Origin: Citrobacter braakii
GTDB taxonomy: Bacteria; Pseudomonadota; Gammaproteobacteria; Enterobacterales; Enterobacteriaceae
Assembly: GCF_002075345.1 (NCBI RefSeq)
Contig: NZ_NAEW01000003.1
Location: forward strand, 434,001 to 498,000
Direction: 5' to 3'
DNA length: 64,000 nucleotides
The notes beneath the pieces are model-generated. The model saw nothing but the letters and a program-made list of their open reading frames with translations, searched no databases and was not told where the DNA came from. The position numbers were made by a program, and so were the translations under genes. The first letter of the stretch is position 1, and each line of letters starts with the position of its first letter. This document shows, in pieces, positions 62,751 through 64,000 of the stretch.

Positions 62751-64000
62751 TTAAACGCGGGTGCCCCACAGATCGTATTCATCAGCGTTTTCGACCTTCA
62801 CGCGGATGATATCGCCAGGTTTCACCTTGGTTTCGCCATTCAGGTATACCGCGCCGTCGATTTCCGGGGCGTCAGCCATGCTGCGTCCAATCGCGCCTTC
62901 TTCGTCAACTTCATCAACGATAACCAGAATTTCGCGGCCCACTTTTTCCTGCAAACGTTCAGCGGAGATTTGCTGTTGCAATTGCATAAAGCGGTTCCAG
63001 CGTTCCTCTTTCACCTCTTCCGGGATTTGGTCCGGCAGGTCATTGGCGCCAGCGCCTTCTACCGGGCTGTATTTAAAGCAGCCCACGCGGTCCAGACGCG
63101 CTTCCTTCAGGAAGTCGAGCAGCATCTGGAAGTCTTCTTCCGTTTCACCTGGGAAACCGACAATGAAGGTTGAGCGCAGCGTCAGTTCAGGGCAGATTTC
63201 ACGCCACTGCTTGATGCGTGCCAGTTGTCTGTCCACGGAGCCTGGGCGTTTCATCAGCTTAAGAATACGCGGGCTGGCATGCTGCAGCGGGATGTCCAGA
63301 TACGGCAGGATTTTCCCTTCCGCCATCAGTGGGATCACGTCATCAACGTGCGGATAGGGATAGACGTAATGCAGACGAGTCCAGATCCCCAGTTTTGATA
63401 ACTGCTCGCACAGATCAACCATGCTGGTTTTGACCGGCTCGCCGTTATGGAAACCGGTGCGATGCTTCACATCCACGCCGTACGCGGAAGTATCCTGAGA
63501 AATAACCAGTATCTCTTTCACGCCCGCATCCACCAGACGTTTGGCTTCGCTGAGGACATCGCCAATCGGACGGCTCACCAGATCGCCACGCATTGACGGA
63601 ATAATGCAGAACGTGCAGCGGTGGTTGCAGCCTTCAGAAATTTTCAGATAGGCATAATGACGCGGAGTGAGCTTGACGCCCTGTTCAGGAACCAGGCTCA
63701 GGAACGGGTTGTGCTTTGGTTTGGGCACATAGTGGTGAACGTGCTCCAGAACCTGTTCGTAGCTATGCGGCCCGGTGATTTCCAGCACCTTCGGGTGGAC
63801 TTCACGGATCTGATCGACTTTCGCGCCCAGACAGCCGGTGACGATCACCTTGCCGTTTTCGTTCAGCGCTTCGCCGATTGCTTCCAGCGACTCCTGAACC
63901 GCGCTGTCGATAAAGCCACAGGTGTTAACGATAACCATATCCGCGTCGTCGTAGCTTGGCACAACATCATAGCCTTCGGTACGAAGTTCGGTCAGGATGC
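62751..64000 (-). CDS. rimO: Ribosomal protein uS12 methylthiotransferase (start outside window)
   Basis: RimO is the radical-SAM methylthiotransferase that modifies aspartate 89 of ribosomal protein S12. About 415 residues of the C-terminal part are present; the frame stays open to the window end, so the start lies beyond 64000. The radical-SAM motif is CNHRCTFC in [18 protein letters not shown], with NTCGF and VTGCLGAK cluster cysteines upstream and a C-terminal TRAM domain ([18 protein letters not shown]). It converges on gsiD. Confidence 0.97.
   Translation of the reverse strand, partial: ILTELRTEGYDVVPSYDDADMVIVNTCGFIDSAVQESLEAIGEALNENGKVIVTGCLGAKVDQIREVHPKVLEITGPHSYEQVLEHVHHYVPKPKHNPFLSLVPEQGVKLTPRHYAYLKISEGCNHRCTFCIIPSMRGDLVSRPIGDVLSEAKRLVDAGVKEILVISQDTSAYGVDVKHRTGFHNGEPVKTSMVDLCEQLSKLGIWTRLHYVYPYPHVDDVIPLMAEGKILPYLDIPLQHASPRILKLMKRPGSVDRQLARIKQWREICPELTLRSTFIVGFPGETEEDFQMLLDFLKEARLDRVGCFKYSPVEGAGANDLPDQIPEEVKEERWNRFMQLQQQISAERLQEKVGREILVIVDEVDEEGAIGRSMADAPEIDGAVYLNGETKVKPGDIIRVKVENADEYDLWGTRV

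Overview
The window is an ordinary-looking enterobacterial chromosome segment. Gene order and protein sequences closely follow the Escherichia coli bioB-to-rimO region, but gene content differs in ways that argue against E. coli itself. Compared with what I recall of K-12, ybhM, ybiA and the pdeI/dgcI (yliE/yliF) pair are missing, and two genes are extra: an orphan LivF/UrtE-like ATPase between bioD and uvrB, and an AadA-type nucleotidyltransferase between moeA and iaaA. A Citrobacter-like member of the Enterobacteriaceae fits best; this is an inference from synteny and sequence similarity. No phage, insertion sequence, rRNA, tRNA or CRISPR was seen.

Layout. 1-2955: end of the biotin operon (bioB partial, bioF, bioC, bioD). 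2921-3643: orphan ABC ATPase convergent with bioD. 4414-6435: uvrB with a LexA box and upstream DnaA-like boxes. 6530-10665: divergent ybhK/yvcK and the molybdenum-cofactor operon moaABCDE, preceded by a ModE-like site and a Moco riboswitch. 10707-14954: ybhL, the coupled ybhP-clsB-ybhN operon, and ybhQ. 14916-20557: cecR-ybhGFSR efflux operon, sharing a 24-bp palindrome with divergent rhlE. 22219-25367: SOS-type dinG-ybiB. 25529-31175: hcxB, ybiJ, the iron-linked fiu-ybiX-ybiI group with a Fur box, and mcbA. 31386-37766: rlmF, ybiO, the glnHPQ glutamine importer with sigma-54 and NtrC sites, and dps.

38070-46531: rhtA, ompX, opgE, the 42-residue manganese peptide gene mntS under an MntR box, mntR-ybiR, ldtB and ybiT. 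46675-53160: an anaerobic-metabolism cluster, with ybiU, ybiV, glycyl-radical enzyme pflF, its activase pflE, and divergent fsaA. 53280-55264: moeAB, completing most of the molybdopterin pathway with moaABCDE. 55441-62693: the aadA-like gene, then iaaA-gsiABCD, in which isoaspartyl peptide hydrolysis is coupled to glutathione import. 62751-64000: rimO, cut by the window end.

The most unusual signal is a near-palindromic motif with core TTTCATTCGAAA found in three intergenic regions of the ybiU-ybiV-pflFE-fsaA cluster, accompanied by an FNR-like and a CRP-like site. It looks like a small local regulon whose regulator is not encoded in the window. The orphan ATPase, whose ABC signature is degenerate, is the most unusual protein. 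I found no convincing wholly novel multi-gene system.
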